From: JBARRS01 sp049644345
GTDB lineage: Bacteria > Actinomycetota > Thermoleophilia > Gaiellales > Gaiellaceae
Assembly (NCBI GenBank): GCA_049644345.1
Contig: JBARRS010000116.1
Span: 1 to 49,665 of the forward strand
Length of the DNA: 49,665 nucleotides
Direction: 5' to 3'
A program made the position numbers and the translations under genes. A model generated the notes under the pieces. It had not been told where the DNA came from and did not search any database. It saw only the letters and a program-made list of their open reading frames with translations. Position 1 is the stretch's first letter; each line of letters starts with the position of its first letter. This document shows positions 39,051 to 47,030 of this stretch, piece after piece.

Positions 39051-39541
39051 GCGCAGACGTCTACCGCGGGGCGTTGGAGGCGATCGAGCGCGTTCTCAAC
39101 CGCGGCGGCGACCCTGACGACGTCCTCCGCGACGCCGTCTCGATCCTGCACGACCGCGTCGCGCACTACTCCTGGGTCGGGATCTACCTCGTCGAAGACG
39201 GCGAGCTCGTGCTCGGGCCGTGGAAGGGGCCGCAGCCGACGGAGCATGTCCGCATCCCCGTCGGGCAGGGGATCTGCGGCGCGGCTGCCGCGAGCGGCCA
39301 CACCGAGGTCGTGGACGACGTCAACGCGGATCCGCGCTACCTCGCCTGCTTCGCGTCGACACGGTCCGAGATCGTCGTGCCGATCTCCTACGAGGGCCGA
39401 GTCGTCGGCGAGATCGACATCGACTCGGACGAGCCTGCCGCCTTCGGCGAGGCGGACCGCGAGTTCCTCGAGCGCGTTGCGCTGTTGATCTCGCCGCACT
39501 GTCTGGTGGGATGGGACACCGGCGGGGAACCTTGGAGGTAG
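39047..39541 (+). CDS. msrC: GAF-domain free methionine-R-sulfoxide reductase-like
   Basis: A 164-residue single GAF domain. It matches the fRMsr (YebR/MsrC) pattern: YSWVGIYL, VLGPWKGPQ, VRIPVGQGICGAAA, then YLACFASTRSEIVVPI. Two of the three redox Cys are present, C77 (E. coli C94 position) and C101 (C118 position), with the same 24-residue spacing. The third (C84 position) is His67. Reduction of free Met-R-sulfoxide is the likely role if the remaining pair suffices. Last gene of the four-gene chain. Confidence 0.85.
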   Translation: MSADVYRGALEAIERVLNRGGDPDDVLRDAVSILHDRVAHYSWVGIYLVEDGELVLGPWKGPQPTEHVRIPVGQGICGAAAASGHTEVVDDVNADPRYLACFASTRSEIVVPISYEGRVVGEIDIDSDEPAAFGEADREFLERVALLISPHCLVGWDTGGEPWR

Positions 39542-39562
39542 CCAGCGAAGGTCCAAGTGCCG

Positions 39563-39598
39563 GGCGCCCACCCGCCGTCCTCGTAGCGGGCGGGCGCC
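39563..39598 (+). terminator. Hairpin after msrC-like gene
   Basis: GGCGCCCACCCGC (39563-39575) and GCGGGCGGGCGCC (39586-39598) pair over 13 bp with one A-C mismatch, about 20 bases after the stop. Confidence 0.55.
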
Positions 39599-39691
39599 GC
39601 AGCTCCTGGAACCCCCTCCCCTCTACACGTTGTAGTTGGGCCCGCCGAAAGCGCCATCCCTCGTCCGAGCTACCCCGCCCGTCCGAGTGAT

Positions 39692-39718
39692 GATCCCTCG
39701 GTCGAGGGATCCGTTTTT
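39692..39718 (+). terminator. Rho-independent terminator with T-tract
   Basis: GATCCCTC (39692-39699), loop GGTC, GAGGGATC (39704-39711), then CGTTTTT (to 39718). It is the only hairpin in the window with a clear T-run. Confidence 0.75.
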
Positions 39719-39862
39719 CGACACGGTCTCGACACGTTTTCGCTGCACACCGGCACATTTTTCCGAATTAGAATCGACGGTGGGTGGTGGGCCGGGGTGC
39801 CCCGGGCGCTCGCGGCCGCGCCGGCGCCCGTCCCCCAAAAGGGTGATGCGGACTAAACGGCT

Positions 39863-42070
39863 CTAAGACGGCGTAACGCGGTAGGCGTCGAAAACCGCGT
39901 CGACGTTGCGCAGGGCCGTCAACAGCGCGCGCAGCGACTTCACGTCCCCCACCTCGGCGACGTACCAGTTCTTCGCCATCTGGTCCTCGACGTGACCGCC
40001 GTACTCGACGATGTTCGCGCCGTGCTCGGCGAACGTCCGCGCCACGTCCTCGAGCAGGCGCGGACGGTCCCACGAGTCGACCGCGATCTGAACCCGGAAG
40101 CTCTGCGTCGCGCCCCCGTCCCACTCGACCGGAGTGAACCGCTCCGGGTTGCGCTGGAGTGCCTTCACGTTCGTGCAGTCGCCGCGGTGGATCGTGATCC
40201 CCTTGCCGAGCGAGATGTAGCCGACGATCTCGTCGCCGGGAACCGGCGTGCAGCACCGTGCCAGGCGCACGAGGACGTCCTCGACGCCCGCGACCCGGAT
40301 CCCGAGCGTGTCGCCCGCGACTGCGTGCCGCGCCTTCGGAGCCTTCGGGACGGCCTCCTCCTCGGCGACCTCCGCCGTCTTCAGGCCCTGGAGCACCTTC
40401 TTGACGATCTGCGAGGCGGCAAGCTTGCCGGAGCCGAGCGCGACGTAGAAGTCCTCCGCCTTCTTGAAACCGGTCTCGCGGATCACCTGCGCGAGCAGCG
40501 GCGAGCCGGCGAGCTTCTTGTAGGGCAGCTTCTGCTTCTTCAGCGCTTCCTCGAGCGCGTCGCGACCCTTTTTCTCCGTCTCCTCGCGCGTCTCGCGCGA
40601 GAACCACTGGCGAATCTTGTTCCTCGCCCGTGAGGAGGCCGCCAGCGACAGCCAGTCGCGAGAGGGGCCGCGGCCCGACTTGGAGGTCAGGATCTCGACC
40701 CGGTCGCCGCTCTTCAGCCTGTAGTGGAGCGGAACGATCCGACCGTTCACCTTCGCGCCGACGGTGCGGTGACCGACGTCCGTGTGGACCGCGTAGGCGA
40801 AGTCGATCGGCGTCGCGTTCAGCGGAAGCGTCTTCAGCTCGCCTTTCGGGGTGAAGACGAAGACCTCCTCGTCGAAGAACTCGCGTTGCGAGGTGCGCCA
40901 GAACTCGCGCGCGTCGTCCTCGTCCTTGTGGATGTCCATCAGGTGCTTGACCCACTCGGCCCAGCGCTCGTCGATCTTGCCGCCGCGACCGGGCTTGTAG
41001 ACCCAGTGCATCTGGGCTGCGATCCCGTACTCGGCGAGGTCGTGCATCTCGCGGGTCCGCACCTGGATCTCGAGCGGCACGCCGCCCGGCCCGATCACGG
41101 TCGTGTGCAGGGCGCGATAGCCGTTCACCTTCGGCATCGCGATGTAGTCCTTGAACCGGCCGGGCATCGGCTTCCAGAGCGAGTGGATGAGGCCGAGCGC
41201 GCCGTAGCAGTCGCGCGTGCCCTCGTCGCCGAAGCGCTCGACGATCACGCGCATCGCCGTGAGGTCGTAGATCTCGTTGAACTCGCGGCCCTTCTTCGCC
41301 ATCTTGTCGTAGATCGAGTAGAAGTGCTTCGCACGGCCGGAGATGTCGGCCGGAATGTCGACCTTGTCGAGCTCCGCCTGCAGGACGACGGCCGCTTCGT
41401 TGACACGTTCTTCCCGCTCGACGCGGCGCTCGGCGACCATCGCCGTGATCTCGTCGTACTTGCGGGGGTGCAGTCGCTCGAAGGCGAGGTCTTCGAGCTC
41501 CCACTTGAGCTTGTGAATTCCGAGCCGGTGGGCGAGCGGCGCGTACACCTCGAGCGTCTCCTTCGCCTTCTGGAGCTGCTTCTGCTTGCCGAGGTACTCG
41601 ATCGTCCGCATGTTGTGGAGGCGGTCGGCGAGCTTGATCAGGATCACGTCCTTGTTCTGCGCCATCGCGACGATCATCTTCCGGTAGTTCTCGGCCTCCG
41701 CCTGCTCGCGGCTCTGGAACCGGATCCGGGTCAGCTTCGTCACGCCTTCGACCAGCTGCGCGACCTCGTCCCCGAACTCCTCGCGCACCTCGTCGATCTC
41801 GGATTCGGTGTCCTCGACCACGTCGTGGAGCAGCGCGGCGGCGATCGCCTGCTCGTCGAGGCGAAGCTCGGCACAGATCTTCGCGACGCCCCATGGGTGC
41901 TGGATGAAGTCCTCGCCTGAGCGACGCTGCTGGCCCTCGTGGGCGCGCGCCGCGAACCGGAAGGCCCGCGCCAGCAGGTCCCGGTCGACGTCGGGCTTGT
42001 AGGCGACAACGTCGGCCAGCAGCTCTTCGAGCAGCTCTTGATGCTTTTCGGGAGCCTGGAGGACGGTCAC
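39863..42070 (-). CDS. rel: Bifunctional (p)ppGpp synthetase/hydrolase Rel
   Basis: A 735-residue stringent-response enzyme from GTG 42070. Domains in order: HD hydrolase (about 40-190, with IQHPWGVAKI and LLHDVVEDTE), the RelA_SpoT synthetase (about 230-350, with YDLTAMRVIV, GRFKDYIAMPKVNGYRALHT and LEIQVRTREMHDLAEYGIAA), TGS (about 395-455, VFTPKGELKTLP), and a C-terminal ACT domain. The intact HD residues argue for a bifunctional Rel. It follows recJ by 33 bp. TACACT lies 6 bases before the GTG, so it also appears to have its own leaderless promoter. Confidence 0.97.
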   Translation of the reverse strand: MTVLQAPEKHQELLEELLADVVAYKPDVDRDLLARAFRFAARAHEGQQRRSGEDFIQHPWGVAKICAELRLDEQAIAAALLHDVVEDTESEIDEVREEFGDEVAQLVEGVTKLTRIRFQSREQAEAENYRKMIVAMAQNKDVILIKLADRLHNMRTIEYLGKQKQLQKAKETLEVYAPLAHRLGIHKLKWELEDLAFERLHPRKYDEITAMVAERRVEREERVNEAAVVLQAELDKVDIPADISGRAKHFYSIYDKMAKKGREFNEIYDLTAMRVIVERFGDEGTRDCYGALGLIHSLWKPMPGRFKDYIAMPKVNGYRALHTTVIGPGGVPLEIQVRTREMHDLAEYGIAAQMHWVYKPGRGGKIDERWAEWVKHLMDIHKDEDDAREFWRTSQREFFDEEVFVFTPKGELKTLPLNATPIDFAYAVHTDVGHRTVGAKVNGRIVPLHYRLKSGDRVEILTSKSGRGPSRDWLSLAASSRARNKIRQWFSRETREETEKKGRDALEEALKKQKLPYKKLAGSPLLAQVIRETGFKKAEDFYVALGSGKLAASQIVKKVLQGLKTAEVAEEEAVPKAPKARHAVAGDTLGIRVAGVEDVLVRLARCCTPVPGDEIVGYISLGKGITIHRGDCTNVKALQRNPERFTPVEWDGGATQSFRVQIAVDSWDRPRLLEDVARTFAEHGANIVEYGGHVEDQMAKNWYVAEVGDVKSLRALLTALRNVDAVFDAYRVTPS

Positions 42071-42076
42071 ACTGAA

Positions 42077-42082
42077 AGTGTA
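42077..42082 (-). promoter_or_regulatory. TACACT -10 box of rel
   Basis: On the minus strand, TACACT ends exactly 6 bases before the GTG at 42070, within the 33-bp gap after recJ. Confidence 0.5.
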
Positions 42083-42103
42083 GACCCGGCCTCTGTCGCC
42101 AAC

Positions 42104-43984
42104 TCAGGCCGCGCGCGGGAGCGGCATCTCCTCGCGCTCGAGCAGCGCCCGGAAGCTCGCAGACTCGAGCAAGTGCCGGCGAGAGCTTGCCTCACCCGGT
42201 TCGAGCTCGAGCTCCGCAAAGACCGACGCCGCCTCGGGCGGCCATGCCTCGGGCCCCTGGTGCCACAGGGCGGCGAGCCACTCGCGGAGCTGGAGGTAGC
42301 GCTCGTCGGCGTCGAAGACCCGCCGGACGACGAGTTGCGGAGCCACCGTCCCGTTCCAGTGGTTCTCCTCGAGCCGGAACGCGACGTCGAAGCGGCCCTC
42401 GCGCCGGAGCCGGTCGAGCTGCCGTCCTTGCCCGAACGCGATCGCCGAGCCTGCGTCCTGGCGGCCGTCCCGGACGCGGAAGCGCAGATGCTTCCCGTCA
42501 CCGACCGGCTGCAGCTCGGCGAGCTCGCAGCCGGCGAGCAGCAGCGTTACGTTCGGGTTGCCGAGGCCGAACGGCGCCAACCGCGCGAGCTCGGCGCACA
42601 GCTCGAGCGTCAGCTCGGAGCCGTGCGCGACGGCGTCGATCACGGTCGAGGGCCGCAGGTCGTCTTCCTCGATCGCCCCGTCGGCGTACGCGGCAAAGGC
42701 CTCGGCGAACGCCTCCAGCCGCTCCGGCGCGATCGTCAGCCCTGCGGCCGCGCGGTGGCCGCCGAAGCGCTCGAGGTGGCTTGCACAGGCGGCGAGCCCG
42801 GCATGGAGGTCGAACGACGCGATCGAGCGGCCGGATCCCTTCCACTCGCGCTCACCGCGCGCGATCAGCACGACCGGCCTGTGGTAGCGCTCCGCGAGCC
42901 GCGACGCGACGATCCCGATCACGCCCTCGTGCCAGTGCTCGTCGGCAAGGACGTAGCCGCGCCGGCGCCGGCGCTCCTCCGGCCACGACTCGATCTGTTC
43001 GACCGCCTCGCGCACGATCCGCTCCTCGACCTGCTGCCGGTCGCGATTCAACTGCTCGAGGTCGCCCGCGAGGCGCGCCGCGGTCTCCTTCTCTTCCGTG
43101 AGGAGGAGCTCCAGCGCTGCCTCCGGCCGGCACAGGCGCCCCGCAGCGTTCAGCCGAGGCGCGAGCCGGAAGCCGACGGCTCCGGCGTCGACGGCGGCGG
43201 GGTCGGTTCGCGCAACCCGCATCAGCTCGCGGAGCCCGGGCTTCTGTGTCCGCTGGAGCTCGCGCAGACCCGCGATCGCGAGCGCACGGTTCTCGTCGAG
43301 CAGTGGGACGACGTCCGCGATCGTCGCAAGCGCAACCAGGTCGAGGTGCGGCTCGAGCGCCTCCTCGCCGACGAGTGCCCGCCCGAGCGTGTAGACGACG
43401 CCCGTACCGCAGAGGTCGCCGAACGGATACGACGAGAGGTAGGGGCCGACGACAGGGCAGTCGGGAAGCGTCTCGCCCGCGCGGTGGTGATCCGTGATGA
43501 CGACCTCGAGACCGAGCTGCCGCGCCCGCGCGACCTCCTCGACCGCCGTGACTCCGCAGTCGACCGTCAGCACCAGCCCGCAGCCCTCCTCGGCGAGACG
43601 CTCGAGTGTCTCGACGCGCAGGCCGTAGCCCTCGTCGAACCGGCTCGGCAGGTGCCACGAGACGTCGGCGCCGAGCCCGCGGAGTACGAGCACGGCGAGG
43701 GAGGTCGCGCAGATGCCGTCCGCGTCGTAGTCGCCGTGGACGCAGATCCGCTTTCCCGCCGAGATCGCCCCGCGGATCGCAGCGCACGCGCCGGAGACGT
43801 CGCCGAGCCCTTGTGGATCGTAGCCCGGACGCTCGCCGGCGAGAAACCGTGCCGCCTCGGTGGGATCGGTATGGCCGCGGCGGACGAGCACGTTCGCCGT
43901 CGTCTCGCTCAGCGAGAGCGCCTGCGCGAGCGCGAGCGCGTCAGCGCGTGAGCATTGTTCGATCTTCCAGCTGCCCTCGGACAC
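42104..43984 (-). CDS. recJ: Single-stranded-DNA exonuclease RecJ
   Basis: A 626-residue DHH-family 5'-3' exonuclease acting in recombination and mismatch repair. Metal motifs in order: HGDYDADGICA, LTVDCGVTAVEE, VITDHHRAGE, and LDLVALATIADVVPLL. The DHHA1 part carries FGGHRAAAGLTI, and an OB-type C-terminus follows. The start is GTG 43984. Length and motif order are typical, so it should be active. Confidence 0.96.
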   Translation of the reverse strand: MSEGSWKIEQCSRADALALAQALSLSETTANVLVRRGHTDPTEAARFLAGERPGYDPQGLGDVSGACAAIRGAISAGKRICVHGDYDADGICATSLAVLVLRGLGADVSWHLPSRFDEGYGLRVETLERLAEEGCGLVLTVDCGVTAVEEVARARQLGLEVVITDHHRAGETLPDCPVVGPYLSSYPFGDLCGTGVVYTLGRALVGEEALEPHLDLVALATIADVVPLLDENRALAIAGLRELQRTQKPGLRELMRVARTDPAAVDAGAVGFRLAPRLNAAGRLCRPEAALELLLTEEKETAARLAGDLEQLNRDRQQVEERIVREAVEQIESWPEERRRRRGYVLADEHWHEGVIGIVASRLAERYHRPVVLIARGEREWKGSGRSIASFDLHAGLAACASHLERFGGHRAAAGLTIAPERLEAFAEAFAAYADGAIEEDDLRPSTVIDAVAHGSELTLELCAELARLAPFGLGNPNVTLLLAGCELAELQPVGDGKHLRFRVRDGRQDAGSAIAFGQGRQLDRLRREGRFDVAFRLEENHWNGTVAPQLVVRRVFDADERYLQLREWLAALWHQGPEAWPPEAASVFAELELEPGEASSRRHLLESASFRALLEREEMPLPRAA

Positions 43985-44015
43985 GGGCAGCCAACGTTAG
44001 GTCCGGCGTCGGACG

Positions 44016-44137
44016 GCGTACTAGCGGCCGCACCGGCAAAGCCGGCACGGCCTTTTGCGGTCGGCGTCGCAAGCGAGCGTACTAGCGGCCGCACCGGCAA
44101 AGCCGGCACGGCCTCTTACGGTCGGCGTCGCAAGCGA
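44016..44137. repeat. Tandem 61-bp duplication
   Basis: Two direct copies of a 61-bp unit (44016-44076 and 44077-44137) differ at two positions. Each holds GCGGCCGC and a CCGGC-AAA-GCCGG stem. It fills the gap between the methyltransferase and recJ genes. Two units are too few and too adjacent to be a CRISPR array. Confidence 0.85.
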
Positions 44138-44142
44138 GCGCC

Positions 44143-44772
44143 TTAGTAGAGGTAGGGAACGATTCGGAAGCGCACGCGCCGCCGGTAGTCCCGATACTCC
44201 GGGTCGGCGGAGAGGCACTTCTCCTCCTCGCCGATGCGGATCACCTGCGCCGCGGTGACCGCCCCGAGGATGACCACGTTTCGAACCGAGGGGTTCTCGA
44301 ACAGATATCCGGCCATCGTGACCAGGTAGGCGCCGTAGAGCGGATGGCGAACGATGCCGTACGGTCCGGTGGTCTTCAGGCCGCGGTTTGCGGCCACGAT
44401 CCCGAACGAGCGTCCGAGCGTCAGCAGCGTCAGCATCGCCGCCCCCGCACCCCCGAGCTGGAGCACGAAGTAGAGCGGCTCCAGCCCGCCGACAGGCTCG
44501 TATGCCGGCCGGGCGAAGAGCATCCCGGTGCAGGCAACTGCTGCCGCGCTCCACGCGAGCGGCGCACGGCTGACCGAGATCGGCTGCCGCCTGATGATGT
44601 AGAGGATCGCGATCACCAGCTCGAGCTCCATCGGCCCGAGCCCGACGGGACGACCAGTCGGGGCCCACTGGCGGAGGTTCGCAACGAAGAAGTAGGCCCA
44701 AAGGGTGCCGAAGACACTCGTCGAGAGCACCCAACCCCACCCCGCGCGGCGGCGACGCAGTCGTTCTCTCAC
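44143..44772 (-). CDS. Isoprenylcysteine methyltransferase-family membrane protein
   Basis: A 209-residue protein from GTG 44772 with about five hydrophobic segments. The C-terminal ICMT/PEMT-like signature is GLKTTGPYGIVRHPLYGAYLV, then EEEKCLSADPEYRDYRRRVRFRIVPYLY, which in the family binds S-adenosylmethionine at the membrane. Bacterial members methylate lipids or unknown substrates. Upstream sequence to 44964 has non-protein-like composition, so the later GTG is preferred. A tandem repeat separates it from recJ. Confidence 0.85.
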   Translation of the reverse strand: MRERLRRRRAGWGWVLSTSVFGTLWAYFFVANLRQWAPTGRPVGLGPMELELVIAILYIIRRQPISVSRAPLAWSAAAVACTGMLFARPAYEPVGGLEPLYFVLQLGGAGAAMLTLLTLGRSFGIVAANRGLKTTGPYGIVRHPLYGAYLVTMAGYLFENPSVRNVVILGAVTAAQVIRIGEEEKCLSADPEYRDYRRRVRFRIVPYLY

Positions 44773-44834
44773 ATCAACGGGATCGGAAGTCCACCACCGG
44801 GCCTTAACTGCCGGACGGGGGATCGGGTTCCGAT

Positions 44835-45116
44835 CTACTCCCGCGGGAGCTGGACGCCGAGCACGGTCAAGCCTGCGATCAGCGCCGCCACCGCGATGCC
44901 GATCCCGGCGAGCAGGTACGGCCGCCGCTGGCCCCTCAGCGACTCGAGCAGGATCCGCGTCCACAGAACACCGAGGCCGACGATCGCGCCGGCACCGGTG
45001 ACGAGCACGGGGGCGAGCAGCACCGCCCGTCCCAGCGGCAATTCGAGCAGCCAGACCGCGAGCGCGACGAGGCCGCCGGTCGCAAGCGCCGAGAGCGCCG
45101 CGGCGCGAAGACTCAC
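44835..45116 (-). CDS. Small three-helix membrane protein
   Basis: A 93-residue protein from GTG 45116 with three hydrophobic segments (about 5-25, 30-50 and 68-88) and a short basic loop (LLESLRGQRRPYL). No family is recognised. TAGCAT lies 7 bases before the GTG. It is divergent from the 45144 gene and 62 bp upstream of the methyltransferase on the same strand. Confidence 0.65.
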   Translation of the reverse strand: MSLRAAALSALATGGLVALAVWLLELPLGRAVLLAPVLVTGAGAIVGLGVLWTRILLESLRGQRRPYLLAGIGIAVAALIAGLTVLGVQLPRE

Positions 45117-45123
45117 GTACGGG

Positions 45124-45137
45124 ATGCTAGTTATCCT
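45124..45137. promoter_or_regulatory. Back-to-back leaderless promoters
   Basis: In a 27-bp divergent gap, minus-strand TAGCAT (45129-45124) ends 7 bases before GTG 45116 and plus-strand TATCCT (45132-45137) ends 6 bases before GTG 45144. Confidence 0.45.
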
Positions 45138-45143
45138 CGCCTC

Positions 45144-45599
45144 GTGCCCGAGGCGAACTACACATCCGGCGAGGACTACGTCGTGGAGTTCCTTCGCTAC
45201 CGCTTCGGCTTCAACGCCACCGACTTCGCCGAGCGGGTCACCGCTGCGGCCGTAAGGCTCGGGCTGATCGGCGTCAACGAGCTGGACGACGACGAGACGG
45301 CCGACCTCGTCGAGCTCGTCGCCGACGGCCGGATCGTCGAACCGCGCAGCGGCCTCGGACAGTACCTCGTGCGTCATTGGGAACGCCTGTCGCTCGTCGG
45401 CGGCGAGTCGCTCGTCTACTGGCTGCGCAAGCTCGTCTTCCGCGGCGCCTGGCTCGACCACTGGGTCAAGGACGGGCGGCTCGAGGTCTCGTGGGAGGAC
45501 GAGTCGGGCGAGTTCGCATACCTCGACCCGCGCGGCGAGCGCGTGCTGCTCGAGCTCGCGCCGCATCCTTCGTGGCACGAGCTCCAGTTCAGGCGCTGA
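45144..45599 (+). CDS. Hypothetical acidic protein
   Basis: A 151-residue soluble protein from GTG 45144, rich in Asp, Glu, Leu and Trp, with mixed helix and strand character and no recognised motif. Candidate landmarks are GEDYVVEFLRYRFGFN, VYWLRKLVFRGAWLDHWV and ELAPHPSWHELQF. It ends directly at the edge of a 166-bp palindromic element. Confidence 0.65.
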   Translation: MPEANYTSGEDYVVEFLRYRFGFNATDFAERVTAAAVRLGLIGVNELDDDETADLVELVADGRIVEPRSGLGQYLVRHWERLSLVGGESLVYWLRKLVFRGAWLDHWVKDGRLEVSWEDESGEFAYLDPRGERVLLELAPHPSWHELQFRR

Positions 45600-45601
45600 C
45601 C

Positions 45602-45767
45602 TAGGAGGGTTTGGCGGAACGGTGCTCGTCGTCGGGGTGCGATGCTCGTTCCGAGGCAAGGACGCAGGGAGCGTCAATAGCCAAAGCTATTGACGCGACT
45701 GAGGACGCAGCATCGGGGCGAGCAGCGCGGCACGACGACACAGACTCTGTTTCGTCAAACCCTCCTA
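45602..45767. repeat. 166-bp palindromic element with terminal inverted repeats
   Basis: Both ends carry TAGGAGGGTTTG in inverted orientation (45602-45613 and 45767-45756), extending to 19 bases with two mismatches. The centre is a perfect 11-bp hairpin, GCGTCAATAGC (45671-45681) / GCTATTGACGC (45686-45696). The arms between are imperfectly complementary, so the whole can fold into one long hairpin. It fills the gap between two convergent genes and supplies the patatin stop codon. Confidence 0.8.
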
Positions 45768-46955
45768 ACCCAGCCCGCTGCTCGAATAGGGGAAGCCGGC
45801 CGGAGCATGGGCGCCTCTGACGACGTGCCTGCGCATCGCGGTGTCGCAGATCGCGTAGCCCCAGTTGATCAAGCGCTCTTGCTGGACGTCGCCGAGCGAT
45901 CCCAGCCGCGTCTTCACCTCCGCCAGCCGCAGCGTCGCCTCCTCCGGACACCGAAGCGCGTCCGGCAGCCCGTAGTCGCGGACATGGCTGCGGATCCCCC
46001 AGTACGTTCCGTTCCTGAGGTGCGCCTTGAAGCCGTCGATCGCCTGCCGTTTCCGCAAACTCCGAACCTGATTGTCGATGACGCCGAGTACCCGGTAGAG
46101 CTGGAGAGGCCAGAAGCGGTGCGGCCGCCGCTCCGGCTTCATGTGGCCGCCTGCGTCACTGACGAGCACTGTGCGGAAGCCCTTCCAGGCCGGCTCGAGA
46201 CCGAGGTTGTCGTAGACACCCCCGTCGGTGAGCACGACCTCTCGGCGGAAGGACTCGTTGTTCAGATCGTCGCCCGAGCCCGGCACGAACTGCGAAGGCT
46301 CGAACTTCAGGACGATCGGCGAGAGGAAGGGCGGAAACGCCGAAGAGGCGGCGACGGCGAGCGCCAGCTGCGTGTGGGGATGTCGGATCTCGCCGACGCG
46401 GTAATCCCAGAGGTACGGCTTCGAGAAGCGCCAGAGCACGCCTGACTGGAGGCTCGTCGCGTTGAACACGAACCGTGGCCGCGTCGGGAGGTCGTGCAGC
46501 GTCGCCTCCCTGAATAGATGCCGTCGGTACGACGCCGTGATGCGGTTCCCGATCGATCCCGGCAAAAGGATGCCGAGCAGAATCGCCGGGTAGTCGATCG
46601 TGTGCCGGGCGAGAGCGCGGATGGGCGCAACGAGCTCGTTGCCGAAGTTCTCGGCCACGCCCGCGCGGTCGAACCGAAGCGCTTGCCAGTGATGGGCCAG
46701 CACGCCGGCCGTGATCGAGCCGCCGGAGACGCTTGAGACGCAGTCCAGCCGAGGCAGCCAGCCGAGCTCGTTCAGGCGCCAGAGGGCGCCCAGATGGAAC
46801 AGCATCGCGCGGTAACCGCCCCCCGACAGACAGAGCGCGACGCGGTCCTCGGGCTCGTCGACACGTTCCTTCTCGCCGGGCGCGGCGGGCACGGCGGCAT
46901 GGACGGGCGCAGCTGCACGCTCGAGCGCTTCACGGCGGCTCGGTTCTGACGGCAC
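45765..46955 (-). CDS. Patatin-like phospholipase/acyl hydrolase
   Basis: A 396-residue patatin-domain protein. The oxyanion loop is CLSGGGYRAMLFHLGAL (about 42-58), the nucleophile elbow is SSVSGGSI with S77 (a GxSxG variant with Ser first), and the Asp of the dyad is in LTDGGVYDNLGLEP. No signal peptide is evident. The role would be lipid acyl hydrolysis at the membrane. The TAG stop lies inside the inverted repeat of the palindromic element, so the last residues (SSSGLG) abut that element. Confidence 0.9.
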   Translation of the reverse strand: MPSEPSRREALERAAAPVHAAVPAAPGEKERVDEPEDRVALCLSGGGYRAMLFHLGALWRLNELGWLPRLDCVSSVSGGSITAGVLAHHWQALRFDRAGVAENFGNELVAPIRALARHTIDYPAILLGILLPGSIGNRITASYRRHLFREATLHDLPTRPRFVFNATSLQSGVLWRFSKPYLWDYRVGEIRHPHTQLALAVAASSAFPPFLSPIVLKFEPSQFVPGSGDDLNNESFRREVVLTDGGVYDNLGLEPAWKGFRTVLVSDAGGHMKPERRPHRFWPLQLYRVLGVIDNQVRSLRKRQAIDGFKAHLRNGTYWGIRSHVRDYGLPDALRCPEEATLRLAEVKTRLGSLGDVQQERLINWGYAICDTAMRRHVVRGAHAPAGFPYSSSGLG

Positions 46956-46982
46956 GCGTCAACTATGAACGATGAGCGGGGC

Positions 46983-47030
46983 TTGACACTCGACCCAGCG
47001 TAAGCCTAGACTTACGTAAGTGATGGCTTA
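46983..47030 (+). promoter_or_regulatory. ArsR promoter with 30-bp operator dyad
   Basis: TTGACA (46983-46988), 18-base spacer, TAGACT (47007-47012). Over it lies a perfectly centred dyad: TAAGCC (47001-47006), CTTACGTAAG (47011-47020), GGCTTA (47025-47030). The dyad covers the -10 box, start point and start codon, ideal for autorepression by the ArsR product. Confidence 0.75.

Larger units (their letters stand above)
39542..39862. other. 321-bp gap between convergent genes
   Basis: Contains an imperfect 13-bp hairpin (39563-39598), a hairpin with a five-T tail (39692-39718), two copies of CGTCCGAG about 20 bp apart, and a GGGCGC...GCGCCC stem (39804-39829) suited to ending the minus-strand rel transcript. 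No tRNA or known RNA was recognised and no convincing coding frame. Confidence 0.5.

Noticed and set aside
39600..39720. Possible tRNA or other structural RNA
   Set aside because: No cloverleaf, no T-loop GTTCGA motif and no clear promoter.
40724..41920. Plus-strand open frame of about 400 codons
   Set aside because: Shadow of rel, whose domain motifs are all on the minus strand.
41939..43951. Plus-strand open frame of about 670 codons
   Set aside because: Antisense shadow of recJ, whose DHH motifs are complete; high-GC codon bias leaves the opposite strand open.
44016..44137. Possible CRISPR array
   Set aside because: Only two directly abutting units with no spacers and no cas genes.
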